This document shows positions 35,531 through 47,078 of a stretch of DNA of 64,000 nucleotides, piece after piece. The translations under genes and the position numbers were made by a program. Source of the stretch: Astragalus membranaceus (taxonomy: Eukaryota; Streptophyta; Magnoliopsida; Fabales; Fabaceae). The notes under the pieces were generated by a model. That model was given only the letters and a program-made list of their open reading frames with translations. It had not been told where the DNA came from and made no database searches. Position 1 is the first letter of the stretch. Each line of letters opens with the position of its first letter. The stretch lies in NCBI GenBank assembly GCA_039519185.1, contig CM076854.1, positions 160,172,666 to 160,236,665 of the forward strand, given 5' to 3'.

Positions 35531-36364
35531 TCCCCAACACTTGTTGCTAAGAGTAACGTATATGTAAAGTAATAGCATGTAATATATGACTGCCACAAGT
35601 AGAAGTATAAAAAGAAAGACAACATAAAATTCACTGGAAACATAAAAAAGTGAAGTTGTTCATAAGTGTCTATGCCAACATACTAAATAAAGGTTACAAC
35701 CCCCAACAATTTTAGCTACATATTCAAGACACAAGTTACCCCCAAAAAGTTACACTGCAAGTGAAACGACATTGACTAAGTTGGAAGCGCTATCAACGTC
35801 CTCATCGCCATCGGTTGGTGCACCATCAATTGACCTCATAAAAATCCATATCAACTGCATTGTTAGTGAAAGCAGCAACATGAAAGATACTTGTGACACC
35901 AATAGCATCTTCAATAGGGGCATAAACATCGACATTTTCAGCATCTTCATCATTGAGAGCATGGACATCATTGTCAACATGATCTTCACCCTATCTGCCT
36001 ACTCCCTGTCTCAGGACCCCTATAACAAAAACCACTTCATTTAAATTTCAAACATGATTCAATTTTGTATATGATATTTACTATTTAATATTCTATAAAA
36101 GAAAAGTTTACTTGAATATACCATTTAAAGATAAATTAATACATTTCTATGTAACTTTTCTGCTCGTTTATTTACTGAGTTGGAAGGTTGATTATGGCTT
36201 GAACAATTGAAATGTTTATACTAATATTGTAAAAGGAAGCAACTTATGTTTTATGTGAGGTCTATTAGAACAGTGGGGTGATAAAGATTAAAGGGAACGT
36301 AAGATTGGGGGATTATTCTCTACTGGAGTAGAAATGAAGGCATGCGGCTATATATGTGAGGGGC
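35531..36364. other. Probable Helitron interior without an assigned gene
   Basis: 35760-36050 has a minus-strand coding-like segment rich in Asp and Val (DNDVHALNDEDAENVDV) broken by stops. It may be a captured exon but was not recognised. The rest is AT-rich. Confidence 0.3.
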
Positions 36365-36775
36365 CTAATTAGAAAGGTTAAAATCATCTATCTTTGCTTT
36401 GTAATCTTCAGAGATAAGCACATTACTTGATCGGATATCCCTGTGTATAATCGTAGGTTGAACTTTCTCATGTAAAAATTATAACCCCCCTTATTGCGTC
36501 AATTGTAATTCTAACTCGCTGCATCCAATCAAAAGTTTGCTCTAGTTGTGCCCCTTGAACTCCCTTTTTACCTGCAATGGAAAGACAACCAAAGTAAGCA
36601 AAGGAATTTTTATATGAAATATGAGTTAGGACATGATATGAAGCTATATGCCATGCAATTAGTATGTCATGAAGAGAGCTCATAGTAGTAAACTGATGCT
36701 AGAACACGAAGATTTCCTTCAACAGAGTAACCATGCAACTCAACAAAATTTTCATTTTTCAATCTTTAGACCATG
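36365..36775 (-). pseudogene. PTI1-like Ser/Thr kinase gene fragment
   Basis: Read right to left: LKNENFVELHGYSVEGN (36684-36773), SLHDIL (36663-36682), an intron-like stretch with a TTGCAG acceptor, GVQGAQ...DWMQRVRI (36491-36578), then the catalytic loop IIHRDIRSSNVL and IDDFNLSN (36367-36474). These match kinase subdomains V to VII of PTI1-like receptor-associated kinases (H-R-D present, but DFN followed by frame decay). The ATP-binding lobe and the activation segment onward are absent. Intron sequence is retained, so the piece was moved as DNA. The position next to a Helitron 3' end suggests capture. Confidence 0.75.
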
Positions 36776-39446
36776 GAAACCTGAAACACTGATTGAGAAG
36801 GCTAATAAATTGTACTAATGGGGCATGTGTATCTTGCTTTGGATCTTGTCTCTTCTTAAGCCTTGGTCTTCTTGTGTGTTAATAAAATTCCCTTTGCTTT
36901 TGCAAAGAAAAAAAAGATAACCATACAGGAACAAATGCGACTCTAGTGTATAAATTACTCTCAGTACCAACAGTTAATGAATATGAAATGAAGACCGCAT
37001 TATGGCATCCAACAACAACTAAAACAAAAACAGAACTTATACTAACTCTGAAATCGAAATAAACTCCATATGAAACTTCTCAACCTTCAAAATAGATTCA
37101 AACGAACAAAAGTGTACAAATGGCATGATACAGCTTCTTCTATCTATTCGTAAGTAAGTGAAAATAAACAAATACACTGTGAATCTAGGACAAAAAAGAC
37201 AACATACCAAATGGCAATCAGAACAACATACCAAATTGGAATTTATCACTCAAATAAGTAAAAATATAAATCATGCATTATACACATTTTTATTAGAATC
37301 TAAATCATGCATTGTACACATTTTACTTTCCTCACAAAGGCTCATTACGTAAAGAAAAACACAAACTTGGTTCTGCTAATTTAGTTGCTTTGCTCACAGT
37401 GACAAAAAATGTATATTATATCATATATACACCTTCAAAACAAATGAATAAATTAAGAAGTAGTAACGTGGTGGAGTTGAAGTATAACAGAACCATATGG
37501 CTCAACCGTGAGGTGCCACAGAGGAGGTACAACATGTTCCTACGTTTACCACTCTTCTTCTTGGATTTAACTTCCTTACCATAAATGTTTGTTGAAGTTA
37601 TCTTCTGTTCATTACAAAGTATTTACAGTCTGCACGCAGCAAATTCAACCATTATAACCATATCTACAGAGCTTCTAGCAAATGAGTGATGTATGTTACT
37701 TATAGGGATTAGAACTCACTATAATTGGTAATTTCATTGAGTGAACTACGAAGCCCTGACAGAAGTCTACCAAACTACCAATAATGCAAAATATAAAGGA
37801 TAACCTCATATGCATAGTTAGGCAAGATTTGTGAGATCTTTGCCCTGCCTATATTTTCTTATGGAGTAGGTGGAGTTGATGGCTTACTATGGTCAAGAAA
37901 GAAATAATAAATCACATCAGATAATTAAAGAAAAGGAAAAATAATGAATGGAGAATCAATTATATTATGCAAAAAAGTTGAGTTGCAGAAATAAGGATTC
38001 TTACAACTACGTGGAGTGATGTATACCGAAAACCCACATGCTTCAACCACTCAAGTCTTAAACCATAATAGATTATGATTTATGATTGTCTTTATTAAGA
38101 ATTTAAGCCAATTTAAACTCAGTATGTGAAACTGCAGGATTGGAAAGACAAAAGTGTTGTATATGCTTTTAAGCTATGGTTTATAGAGTATATCAATGCT
38201 ATGTAACAATTAATTATGTAGATTCCCTACTGAGAAATATGTGTTGGAAATTACTTAATTTCACTCTAGCACCTTCACATATGAACAATCCCTTCTATAA
38301 TAATTCAAATTCAAATTTCTCTTCAACAACTTAAGGCACACATCTGGTGTTAGGTAATCAGTACTTATAATAAAAGAAGTATATTTTCTTGAGATATCTC
38401 AGAGCAAATTTAAAGCTTACTTTCACATTGTGCAGTGTCTTTCTACGGTCTGATACCCAGCATGTGCCTGAAAAATGAAGCATTGACCAATTATATTTTT
38501 ATGCATAATATGTCGAGGAAATGGATACGCAGAGAAGCAAAATCAGAATAATTAATGAATCCAAGTCCAGACCATCACAATTGTTATTCCTCTTTTCGTC
38601 TCTTCAAGAGCCTTGTGAATTTCATCAAAACTTACAGCTTTACCTTCGTCTGCAAGCACCGGTAGCCAGTGAACATCAGTAGATCTAGAGCCTAATTGAA
38701 GCCTCAAATTGCTTCAAATTTGAATAAATGTTGAAATGGAAAAAATCGTACATAAGGAAAAATGGCAAAAAAATCGTATATACGCAGAAAGAGAGATGAG
38801 AAAAGGAAGTAAGAAACATTATATAAAAAAAAAGTGAAAATAAAATACTAAAGAGAAGACCCTGAACCAATAGAAAAACCGTACATATCATAAGAGAATT
38901 TGAAGGAAATATACAAAAATCTGATTAACAGAGAGAATACTTTATACCCTTGAAGAATTTGGTGTTTGATTTAGACCCCTCATAACTTATACTCTATCGC
39001 GCTGTCCTTCGCGTGAACCACCGCTAGCTCGTTGACGTTTCCCTCTTTCGTCCATGGGGTCACACCGCCGCACCACCGGCGGTGCGACAATGGGCGACGC
39101 CCCGCCCCCCTAACGATGGTTGTGGAACTTATCCTTCATCTTTCTGCGTATCGCCATTCTCTCTCTCTCTCTACCTTCTTGTTTGTTGAAGCACTGTTTG
39201 GAAATAAGAGGTTGCTGAGAAAGAGATTGGGTCCGCAGAAAATGAGAAGAAGGGGATTTGAGAGGTTGGATCGGATGAGAGGGAAGAAGAGGAAGAGGAG
39301 CGGATGAGAGAGAGGTAGCGGAGTAGGAGCGGATGAGAGAGAGAGAGAGAAGAGGAGAAAGAGGAGCGACTGAGGGAGAAGGAGAGGAGCGTATGAGAGA
39401 GAATGAGAAGAAGAGAAGTGGATGAGAGAGAAGAAGATATTCTCAG
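36776..39446. other. Spacer with scattered exon-like pieces
   Basis: 37455-37585 and, on the minus strand, 38575-38690 (DEGKAVSFDEIHKALEETK) read like exons but I cannot assign them. 38940-39440 is GC-rich (CACCACCGGCGGTGCG) followed by a GA-rich leader-like tract. If the Helitron extends this far, these are further carried fragments; the far boundary is not visible. Confidence 0.35.
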
Positions 39447-39793
39447 TAGGGGTGTCAAAACGGGCGCCCCGGCCCGGCCCGTTAAGCGACATGCCCGCGA
39501 AAAAACGGGCGGCCCGGCCCGTTAACCGAACGCGGGCCGAAAATTCATGCCCTGTCCGCGAAGTGGTGGGCTGGCGGGCTGGCGGGCTGGCCCGTCAATT
39601 TACACTGAATTTTAAAAAAAAAAAAAAAAGCTAAATGGGCGGTTTGGCCCGCCACAGTATTTAGCCTGCGGGCTAGCGGGCGAAGCGGGCCGGGCAACAC
39701 GGGCCGGCGGGCATCAATTCCTTAGCCCTGCCCGCCTTATTTTGGTGGGCCAATTGGCCGGCCCGGTGGGCCAAGTCCGTTTTGACATCCCTA
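39447..39793 (+). mobile_element. Short hAT-type MITE, GC-rich
   Basis: Starts TAGGGGTGTCAAAACGG and ends CCGTTTTGACATCCCTA, near-perfect inverted ends of 17 bp. It is flanked by the perfect 8-bp direct repeat ATTCTCAG (39439-39446 and 39794-39801). The interior is packed with GGCCCGGCCCG-type repeats. Non-coding. Confidence 0.92.
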
Positions 39794-39801
39794 ATTCTCA
39801 G

Positions 39802-40433
39802 AGATAGTGTTTTTTTATCAGAGTCAGAGACGGTGTTTACATAATTGTATATGTTGTTTGTGATAATTACTAAATGTGCTATCCGTATAATAATACCTAT
39901 CCTGTATAATGTTTCCTATAGGTTTATGAAAGAAAAGATTACCAAGAGAGCAAATAGAGAACATAATGATCGCCAATTAGGATGTGTCGCTGTTGCATGT
40001 TGTGGAGCTATAAACACACTATTCATGCATATATGCACTCTTGATTGTGTAGCTGCCCAGAAGAGGAATGATTCCAAATAATACAATCATGACCATGTGA
40101 AATAGTGAGAGGTATTTGATGGATAGTCGCAGCATCCGGATCATTAAAAATAATATCTATAACATCAGCCCTCCAAATTCTAGGGTCAGCACTCAGCATC
40201 AATATTGGTCATGAGCACAACTGTTGTCATTTTACTTTTTACTTTTATGTATCTATGATTTCAGACAAAATTTAATCAGTCCGAATATTATCCCGTGAAA
40301 ATCTTGATAAATTGAAAATAGACAAACTTAATTAGTCCGAACATCACCCCGTGTAAAAAACAGAAAATTAAAATTTGATCAAAATTTTTAAAATAGTAAA
40401 AAGGAAAAATGAAGAAGACATGTTGATGAAATT
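39802..40433. other. Spacer with repeated GTCCGAATATTATCCCGTG motif
   Basis: No gene recognised. The motif occurs at about 40275-40300 and 40330-40353 and again beyond the hairpin at 40740-40766. It resembles the sequence just inside the Helitron-like 3' ends at 19225, 43410 and 57405. Confidence 0.4.
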
Positions 40434-40489
40434 AAAATAGGTATATCGTAAATAATAGAGAAATGAGAGAGTTAGCGGGATAATATTCT

Positions 40490-40729
40490 GAGTACATATA
40501 TTACCCACTACCAAAATACCAATCTTATATTTTTCTCAACTAAGCAATTGGAGTTTATATAAGTAATTTCATTTTTTTTCACTTTTTAAAATTTTTTCAC
40601 TAACACCCACTTTTTCACGATATACCTATTTTAAAAAGTGAAAAAAATGAAATTACTTATATAAACTCCAATTACTTAGTTGGGAAAAATATAAGATTGG
40701 TATTTTGGTAGTGGGTAATGTATGTACTC
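40490..40729. repeat. Foldback (long hairpin) element
   Basis: 40490-40591 and 40629-40729 are near-perfect inverted repeats of about 100 bp (GAGTACATATATTACCCACT against AGTGGGTAATGTATGTACTC) with a loop of about 37 bp. A second short inverted pair (AAAATAGGTATATCG at about 40435, CGATATACCTATTTT in the loop) allows an alternative fold. It may be a MITE. Confidence 0.9.
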
Positions 40730-40799
40730 TAAAAATTTAATTAGTCCGAATATTATCTCGTGAAAAGTAGAGGAATGGTACTCCATTTACTCCATCAAG

Positions 40800-41590
40800 A
40801 ATAGCTTGGATTATGTCCAACATTAACTTCTAAGAAACTCTTATTGAGAAAATATTTGGGTTTGAGGACACATAGGAGTCATTTAGGAGTTTCCATCCTT
40901 GCTTACCCAATATAGCTAGATTGAAGCCTTCAAGATCATGAAAATATAATCCACCACTAAAAAGAGTTTAACATTCTTTCTATTTCTTCACAATAGAGTG
41001 TTGGGAAGAGGGAAAACACACATACAGTATGAAGGAATAACTTGTGCAACGAACTTTATGAGTATTCTTTTTGCGCTCTACATAAAGGCTTTGACCTCTA
41101 AGATTGAATATTCTTCCAAATGCCATTCTAAACATGGACTTTTTGTTGCTCTTCATCATTGAAGGAAGGCCAATGTATCTTCCTTGCCCAATAATTGCGA
41201 ATACTCCTAAAAGTAAGGAAAGATTATTTTTTCATTTTGGGGTAAGTTTGGACTAAAAGTTCTGGCCGATTAGGCGAAATTTAATGCTTGTCCACTTGGT
41301 TTTTCATAAACATGTAACATATCCTTTAGTTAGAAAACATTCAACATAATAGCTCCACAAAAGAGGAAGCTATCACCAGCAAAAAGTAGATGAGTGATAG
41401 AAGGGCTACCTCTACATACTCTTGTGTGCCATTAATATACCCTGCTTGTTGCTCAAATGTGTCGATAAGGGCGGACAGACCTTTCAGCACAAAGACATAT
41501 TAGTATGGTGATAATGGATCTTCTTGTCGTAGGCCATATATTGAAATTATGGGTCCAACACGATCATGATTAACAATAATTATTGTATCT
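40800..41590 (-). pseudogene. LINE reverse transcriptase remnant
   Basis: On the minus strand, GLRQEDPLSPY near 41520-41545 is the conserved RT motif of plant LINEs. It is followed by a GLSALI-type helix and a decayed LLFAGDS-type region near 41385, and further decayed thumb sequence down to about 40850. Many stops and shifts. No endonuclease remains. Confidence 0.75.
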
Positions 41591-42206
41591 TTCTAACAAA
41601 AATAAAACTAGATAAAATTCGATAAATATAAGTTGAAGTTACACACTATGATGGAATGAATTCCACTACATTCCATTTCATTATATCCATCTTTTAAAAC
41701 CCAAACAATAGAACTTATTGGGTTTTTTTTTTTCATACCCCCTCCGGACATCATACCCCCATTTTTTATTTTAACCCCAAAATACCCCTTTCATTTTGAC
41801 CAAATTTTTTACCAGGACTCCAAAATTTTACTTTTCCCGGAATTACCTATTAAAAATGTATTTTCTGAACAAAAATTTCGTTACCATTCCGGAATTACCC
41901 AAAAAAATAATTCCAGAAGTATAAAATTGTCTTCCGGATTTATGTGTTATAAGGTAATTCCGAAAATTTTAATTTGCTTCATTCCGGAATTACCTGATAA
42001 GACATAAATCCGGAATTACCTGAGATCATGTGGGCACACTCTGAGTCTATCAACTTATATTGAGGATGTTTCCTAGGGTTTTGATTATGGACAACACCTA
42101 CAAAACCAACAAATATAGGTTGCCTCTCTTGGAGATTGTTGGTGTGACTTCCACTGAGTTGACATTCTCAGTGACATTTGCTTACTTGTCTGCAGAGCGG
42201 TATGAC

Positions 42207-43063
42207 CAGTGTTATCAAACCCGGTCCGGACCGGCCGGTCGGACCGGTCGGACCGGGACCCGGTGACCTTCCCGGGCCGGGCTGCATGCTGAAACGGATC
42301 TGCAGTTGGACCGAGTGACCCGGCCGGGTCGATGATAAACCCGGTGACCCGGGCGGTCACGTGACCCGGGCCGGGTCTTGCATTTTTGCTGATTTTAGTT
42401 TTTTTGTTGGAAGCTTTTATTACTTTTAATTTAAATTTTCACGTATTTTATTACAAAAAGGCTTTCGGCAGGATTCGAACCGTGCAACAGAAGGTGGTGA
42501 CTCAACACTTAACCACTAGGTCAGCTTCATATGTTGTTAATAAGCTTACAAATATGATATATATTATATGCATTATGTTTGTACTATTATATTTCCACTT
42601 AACCACTTAACCCGATCTATTATATTTTTTATTGCTTCATCTTCTTTGGCTTGCTTATATATTAATATTATGCATTACCAATGCTTCTTTATTTTTAATA
42701 CAATAGTCGGTTTAAATAACAATAATAATTATGTTTAATATTTAACTACTATTAGTCCAATAGTTGTTTTTTTTACAATAGTCCAATAGTTGTTGGTCGT
42801 TGAAAATAAAATAAAATATCTATATTTATAATTATAATTATAAATACAAATTATAATAAAATTTCTATATTAATAAATGTATACAAGCCAATATATTTAT
42901 AATTATAAATACAAATACTTTCTTAGTATATATTATAATTTTTTGAATTTATTTAATATAGACCGGGTCATGCCGGTCCGACTAGAGACCCGCGGTCCGA
43001 CCCCGGGTCTAGTGACCCAGTGCCTTGACCGGGTCGATGGCCGGTCCGGGTCTGATAACACTG
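42207..43063 (+). mobile_element. Non-autonomous hAT-like element inside MULE transposase
   Basis: Starts CAGTGTTATCAAACCCGG and ends CCGGGTCTGATAACACTG, inverted ends of 18 bp with one mismatch. It is flanked by the perfect 8-bp repeat GGTATGAC (42199-42206 and 43064-43071). GC-rich ends with CCGGTCCGGACC repeats surround an AT-rich core. No transposase. A tRNA-like segment lies at 42465-42535 on the minus strand. Confidence 0.92.
42465..42535 (-). repeat. tRNA-like segment with pol III promoter boxes
   Basis: Minus strand: an A-box-like TGACCTAGTGGTTAAGTG (about 42506-42523) and a perfect B-box GGTTCGAATCC (42471-42481), spaced about as in a tRNA. No cloverleaf acceptor stem or sensible anticodon loop can be built with confidence, so this is more likely a SINE fragment than a tRNA gene. 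Confidence 0.5.
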
Positions 43064-44564
43064 GGTATGACGGCTATAGATGGGTATTGCAAACATTGAG
43101 AGATCTGATGGTGGTAGATATCCCACTTCCTCAAATTATCCTCACTGACAAAGAAACGTCATTGATGAATGCCATAACAGTTGTGTTTCCCGAGAGTCAG
43201 AATTTGCTTTGCCGGTATCACATAAACAAGAATGTCAATGCTAAGTGTAAGCAGGCGGTGAAGGGGGATAGAGTCAAGTCAGTGATGGAGCTTTGTTTCA
43301 CTGTTTTTCTTATTTGTTTTACTTTTATACGAGTAGGATACCTGTGCATACGCACGAGTGCTGTCGTGTTCTTTTTATGAATGAACTTGGACAGTATTTA
43401 AATAGTCTGAACATTACCCCGTGAAAATAAAGACAAATTTAAAGTAGATAAAAAAAGAGTTTCAAATAAAAAATAGATAAATATTAAAATCTAAAAATGT
43501 AAAAGTATCATTTAAAAACAATCTGTGCATTTATCCCGTTTTTTTTATATATCAGGGCAGTGTTTTTTTATATATCAGTGTTGTTATTCCGTGTTTTTTA
43601 TATATCAGTCCGTGTTTATATATATATATCATTGCAGTTATCCCTGTATTTTTTTAAATATCAGTGCAGTTATCCCATGTTTTTTTATGTATCAGTGCAA
43701 TTATCTCATTGTTTCAATTAATTATTTGAGTTGATTATTAGATTATAGTAGATGGTAAAAGATAGATAGTAGATTATAAATAAGAAATATTTATCCTGTG
43801 TTTTTTTATATATCAATGATAATTATTTGTCCTTTTTAGGTATTAGTGACAAATATTTGTCATGTGTGTTTTAAATATTAATCAGTTTAAATAGTCATTA
43901 AGCCTTCTTGTTTTTTAGATAGTAGATTTATAGTAGTCTTCAAAAATTATAATTATCAACGACAAATATTAATCACGTGTTTTTTTATACATCACTGCAG
44001 TTATCCCGTGTTTTTTTATATATCAGTGCAGCTATCTCGTAGTTTCAATTGATTATTTTAGTTGATTAGTAGATTATAGTAGATAGTAAGACAGAGATAG
44101 TAGATTATCAATAAGAAATATTTGTTTTAAATATTAATCAGTAGTTTAAATAGTCATTAAATCTTCTTGTTTTTTAGATAATAGGTTTATAGTAGTCTTC
44201 AAAAATTTTAATTATCAATGACAAATATTAATCCTGTGTTTTTTTATATATCAATATGCAGTTATCCCGTGTTTTTTTTATATATCATTGCAGTTATCTT
44301 GTAGTTCCAATTGATTATTTTAGTTGATTAATAGATTATAGTAGTTAGTAAAAGATAGATGGTAGATTATCAATAAGAGTGTAAACAAATTTCGGAGAGA
44401 AAAATTAAAATTTGAAGATAATAACATTTTCAAAAAAGGTGATAGTTTTTTTTGTTTTTTTTTTGTTTTTTATTGTGACTCATTTACATTTTTATAGGTA
44501 ATTTTAGTAGAGTAGTGTTTGTATAAATTTAGAAATTTAGTTAAAAAAACAAAAGTGAAGTGAT

Positions 44565-46034
44565 AAGAGAAAGAGAAGAATTGTTTATGAGAAAAGTATA
44601 AGTAAAGTAAAAAGAAAAAAGGAAGAAATAGAGTGTAAGAGAAAAGTGAAAAGGAGGAAAGAGAGTGTAAGAAGAAAGAGAGAAAAAAGGAAGAAAGAGA
44701 TTATAAGAAGAAAAAGAAAGAAAGAGAGAGTAATGACATTTTTACCCTTAAATTAGATATGTGTCTTGTTAATAAGAGATCCAAGTTGGTAATTTCATAG
44801 GAGGTTTGTTTGTACAAATAGATAAAAGAAGATAGATAGTAAATTATAAATAAGAGGTGATAGTAGATTTTTGGGTAAACCCGGGTATCCACCGCACGGA
44901 CAGCAGTGACTAATCTCTCGCTCATTGTAGGTACCTCATTGGGTAGGATAACTGTCCCAGAGTTTTAACGCTGCTCCGTACCCAAGGCAGGAATCGAACT
45001 CCCGACCCTTGGTTAAGGGAGGATCGACCCCAATCGTTGAACCCCATGCTATGGGTTAGAGGTGATAGTAGATTATCAATAAGAGCGTAAACAAATTTCG
45101 GAGAGAAAAATAAAATTTTAAGGTGATAACTTTTTCCAAAAAGGTGATAGTTTTTTTTTAATGTGACTCATTTACATTTTTTAGGTAATTTTAGTAGAGT
45201 AGTGTAAGAAAAAAGTGGAAAGGAGGAAAGAGAGTGTAAGAAGAAAGGGAAAAAAAGGAAGAAAGAGAGTATAAGAAGAAAAAGAAAGAAAGAGAGGGTA
45301 ATGACATTTTTACCCTTAAATTAGATATGTGTCTTGTTAATAAGAGATCCAAATTGGTAATTTCATAGGAGGTTTGTTTGTATAAATAGATAAATAGATT
45401 AGGTAATTTTAGTAGAGTAGTGTTTGTATAAATTTAGAAATTTAGTTAAAAAACAAAAGTGAAGTCATAAAAGAAAGAGAAAATTATTTATTGGAAAAGT
45501 AAAAGTAAAGTAAAAAGAGAAAAAGAAGAAAGAAAGTGTAAGAAAAAAGTGAAAAGGAGGAAAGAGAGTGTAAGAAGAAAGGGAAAAAAAGGAAGAAATA
45601 GAGTATAAGAAGAAAAAGAAAGAAAGAGATGGTAATGACATTTTTACCCTTAAATTAGATATGTGTCTTGTTAATAAGAGATCGAAATTGGTAATTTCAT
45701 AGGAGGTTTGTTTCTATAAATAGATAAATAGATTTAGAAATTTAGTTAAAAAAATTAAAGTGAAGTGATAAGAGAAAGAGAAGAATTGTTTATTGAAAAA
45801 GTAAAAGTAAAGTAAAAAGAAAAAAATGAAGAAAGAGAGTGTAAGAGAAAAGTGAAAAGGGGGAAAGAGAGTGTAAAAACAAAGAAAAAAAAAGGAAGAA
45901 AGAGAGTATAAGAAGAAAATGAAAGAAATAGAGGGTAATGACATTTATACCCTTAAATTAGATATGTGTCTTGTTAATAAGAGATTCAAATTGGTAATTT
46001 CATAGGAGGTTTGTTTGTATAAATAGATATTAGA
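44565..46034. repeat. Four-fold repeated 5'-terminal module of Helitron-like copy 2
   Basis: The segment GTAATGACATTTTTACCC...GGAGGTTTGTTTGTA with its preceding GAAAGAGAG-rich tract occurs with starts near 44730, 45298, 45632 and 45935. After allowing for the SINE, spacings are about 363, 334 and 303 bases. Copy 3 has this module once. Confidence 0.85.
44870..45057 (-). mobile_element. tRNA-derived SINE with 17-bp target duplication
   Basis: Flanked by the perfect direct repeat AGAGGTGATAGTAGATT (44853-44869 and 45058-45074). On the minus strand it begins AACCCATAGCATGGGG, has a B box GAGTTCGATTCC, and ends with GGTTTACCC then a short A tail. About 188 bp. Noncoding, mobilised by LINE machinery. 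Confidence 0.88.
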
Positions 46035-46921
46035 TTAGATAGGGTTGAGTCAGCACATTGGGCATTGAAGAGGGCCTTGGGTTTTAGTCGAGGAGATTTA
46101 TGCAGATGCTCGGAGGGAATGCACGGTTTGGTGAATGCACAAATTGATAAAATTGTAGATTCTTTTCAAAAAAGCATCAACCGCGTGGGTGTCCGGAACA
46201 ACACTCCATTCCACAAGGATCTACGTGGTTTGGTCTCGGTAAATGCATTGAGTCATATTGCTGATGAGTTTGATAAAACGTTGTCTGGTGTGGGTACTGA
46301 TAAAGGTCGTTGTGGTTGCACGATTAAAGTTACACACGGGTTACCTTGTGCTTGCGATCTTGGTTACATTACATGCACCTTGGAGGTCGTCGAATTCCAT
46401 TGGAGGTGGTTGATTCCCATTGGATGAGGCTCAGTTTACATGGATTGATGTAGTCTTTATGTTTGTTTACGTTGTAATCCGCTTTTTTAATCAATTCAAA
46501 TGAAAGTTCAATTAAAAAGAACAAATAGAAAATAAAAAATATATATAAATTTTACTTCCGGAATTATGGCTAAAGGATAAATTCGGGATACATTTTTTTG
46601 TATTTCCGAAAATACCTAAAACATGATATTTTCGGAATAAGAATCTGTGTTCCGAAAATACCTTCAAGACATAATTCCAAGAAAATATAAGAAAACACGT
46701 TCCGGAACTATCTTTTAATACGTAAATCTGGAAAATTTAAAAAAACACGTTCCGGAATTACGTGTTAAAATGTATATCCGAAAAAAATAAAAAAAAATTA
46801 CATTCAAGAATTACGTGTTGAGTAGTAGTTTCGGAAATTTGTTTGACAGTCAGGGGTAAAATTGGCAGTTTGATCATTTTTGGGGGTATGACGTACTCTA
46901 AAGGGGGCTATGAAAAAAAAA

Positions 46922-47078
46922 AAGTAATGTTATTAGGCCAAAGTTTTCAAGCAAAAAATAGCCAAAAACCACATTACAACACCAATTAACCAACTTATTT
47001 TTTCACAGTTTTTAGTCTTAGTTAATTGGTATTGTAACGTGGTGGTTTTTGTTGCAAAACTTCGGAATAACATTACTT
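46922..47078. mobile_element. Small MITE with long inverted ends
   Basis: AAGTAATGTTATT at the left and AATAACATTACTT at the right continue inward as imperfect inverted arms (AAAAACCACATTACAACACC against GGTATTGTAACGTGGTGGTT). It directly abuts the MULE right end. Confidence 0.7.

Larger units (their letters stand above)
43330..46034 (-). mobile_element. Helitron-like element, copy 2
   Basis: Left end (minus-strand 3' end) has CGAG where copies 1 and 3 have CTAG, followed by the hairpin-bearing TAGGATACCTGTGCATACGC. Right end ATAGATATTAGA is followed by T, so on the minus strand it starts TC after an A, as Helitrons do. It contains a shortened ~260-bp array, four copies of the 5'-terminal module, and a SINE. 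No Rep/helicase. It lies within the MULE transposase gene. Confidence 0.65.
42020..46440 (+). pseudogene. MULE transposase gene split by two transposons
   Basis: Block one, 42050-42206, has the catalytic-core start VLIMDNTYKTNKYRLPLLEI. It resumes after the hAT element at 43064-43315 with LTDKETSLMNAI and the LLCRYHINKNV motif. Block two, 46049-46430, has the late part (RVESAHWALK, then a CGCTIKVTHGLPCAC zinc-finger-like SWIM region). This order matches MULE transposases and the related FAR1 family. The N-terminal DNA-binding part is missing altogether and sequence is lost between the blocks. Not functional. Confidence 0.85.
41723..46923 (+). mobile_element. Mutator-like element (MULE), internally deleted and interrupted
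   Basis: Left end T-rich then CATACCCCCTCCGGACATCA. The reverse complement of the right end is T-rich then CATAGCCCCCTTTAGAGTAC, with GTCATACCCCCA shared further in. Both arms carry many TTCCGGAATTACC motifs (41835-42020 and 46555-46830). Between them are two blocks of MULE transposase sequence. The rest of the element's span is a hAT insertion and Helitron-like copy 2. Flanks CTTATTGGG and GTTATTAGG are a possible degraded 9-bp duplication. Confidence 0.75.

Noticed and set aside
39032..39492. Frames on both strands in the GA/CT-rich tract
   Set aside because: Low-complexity composition (Ser/Leu on one strand, Arg/Lys/Glu on the other) and no conserved motif.
42465..42535. A tRNA gene
   Set aside because: Pol III boxes are present, but no convincing acceptor stem or anticodon arm could be formed.
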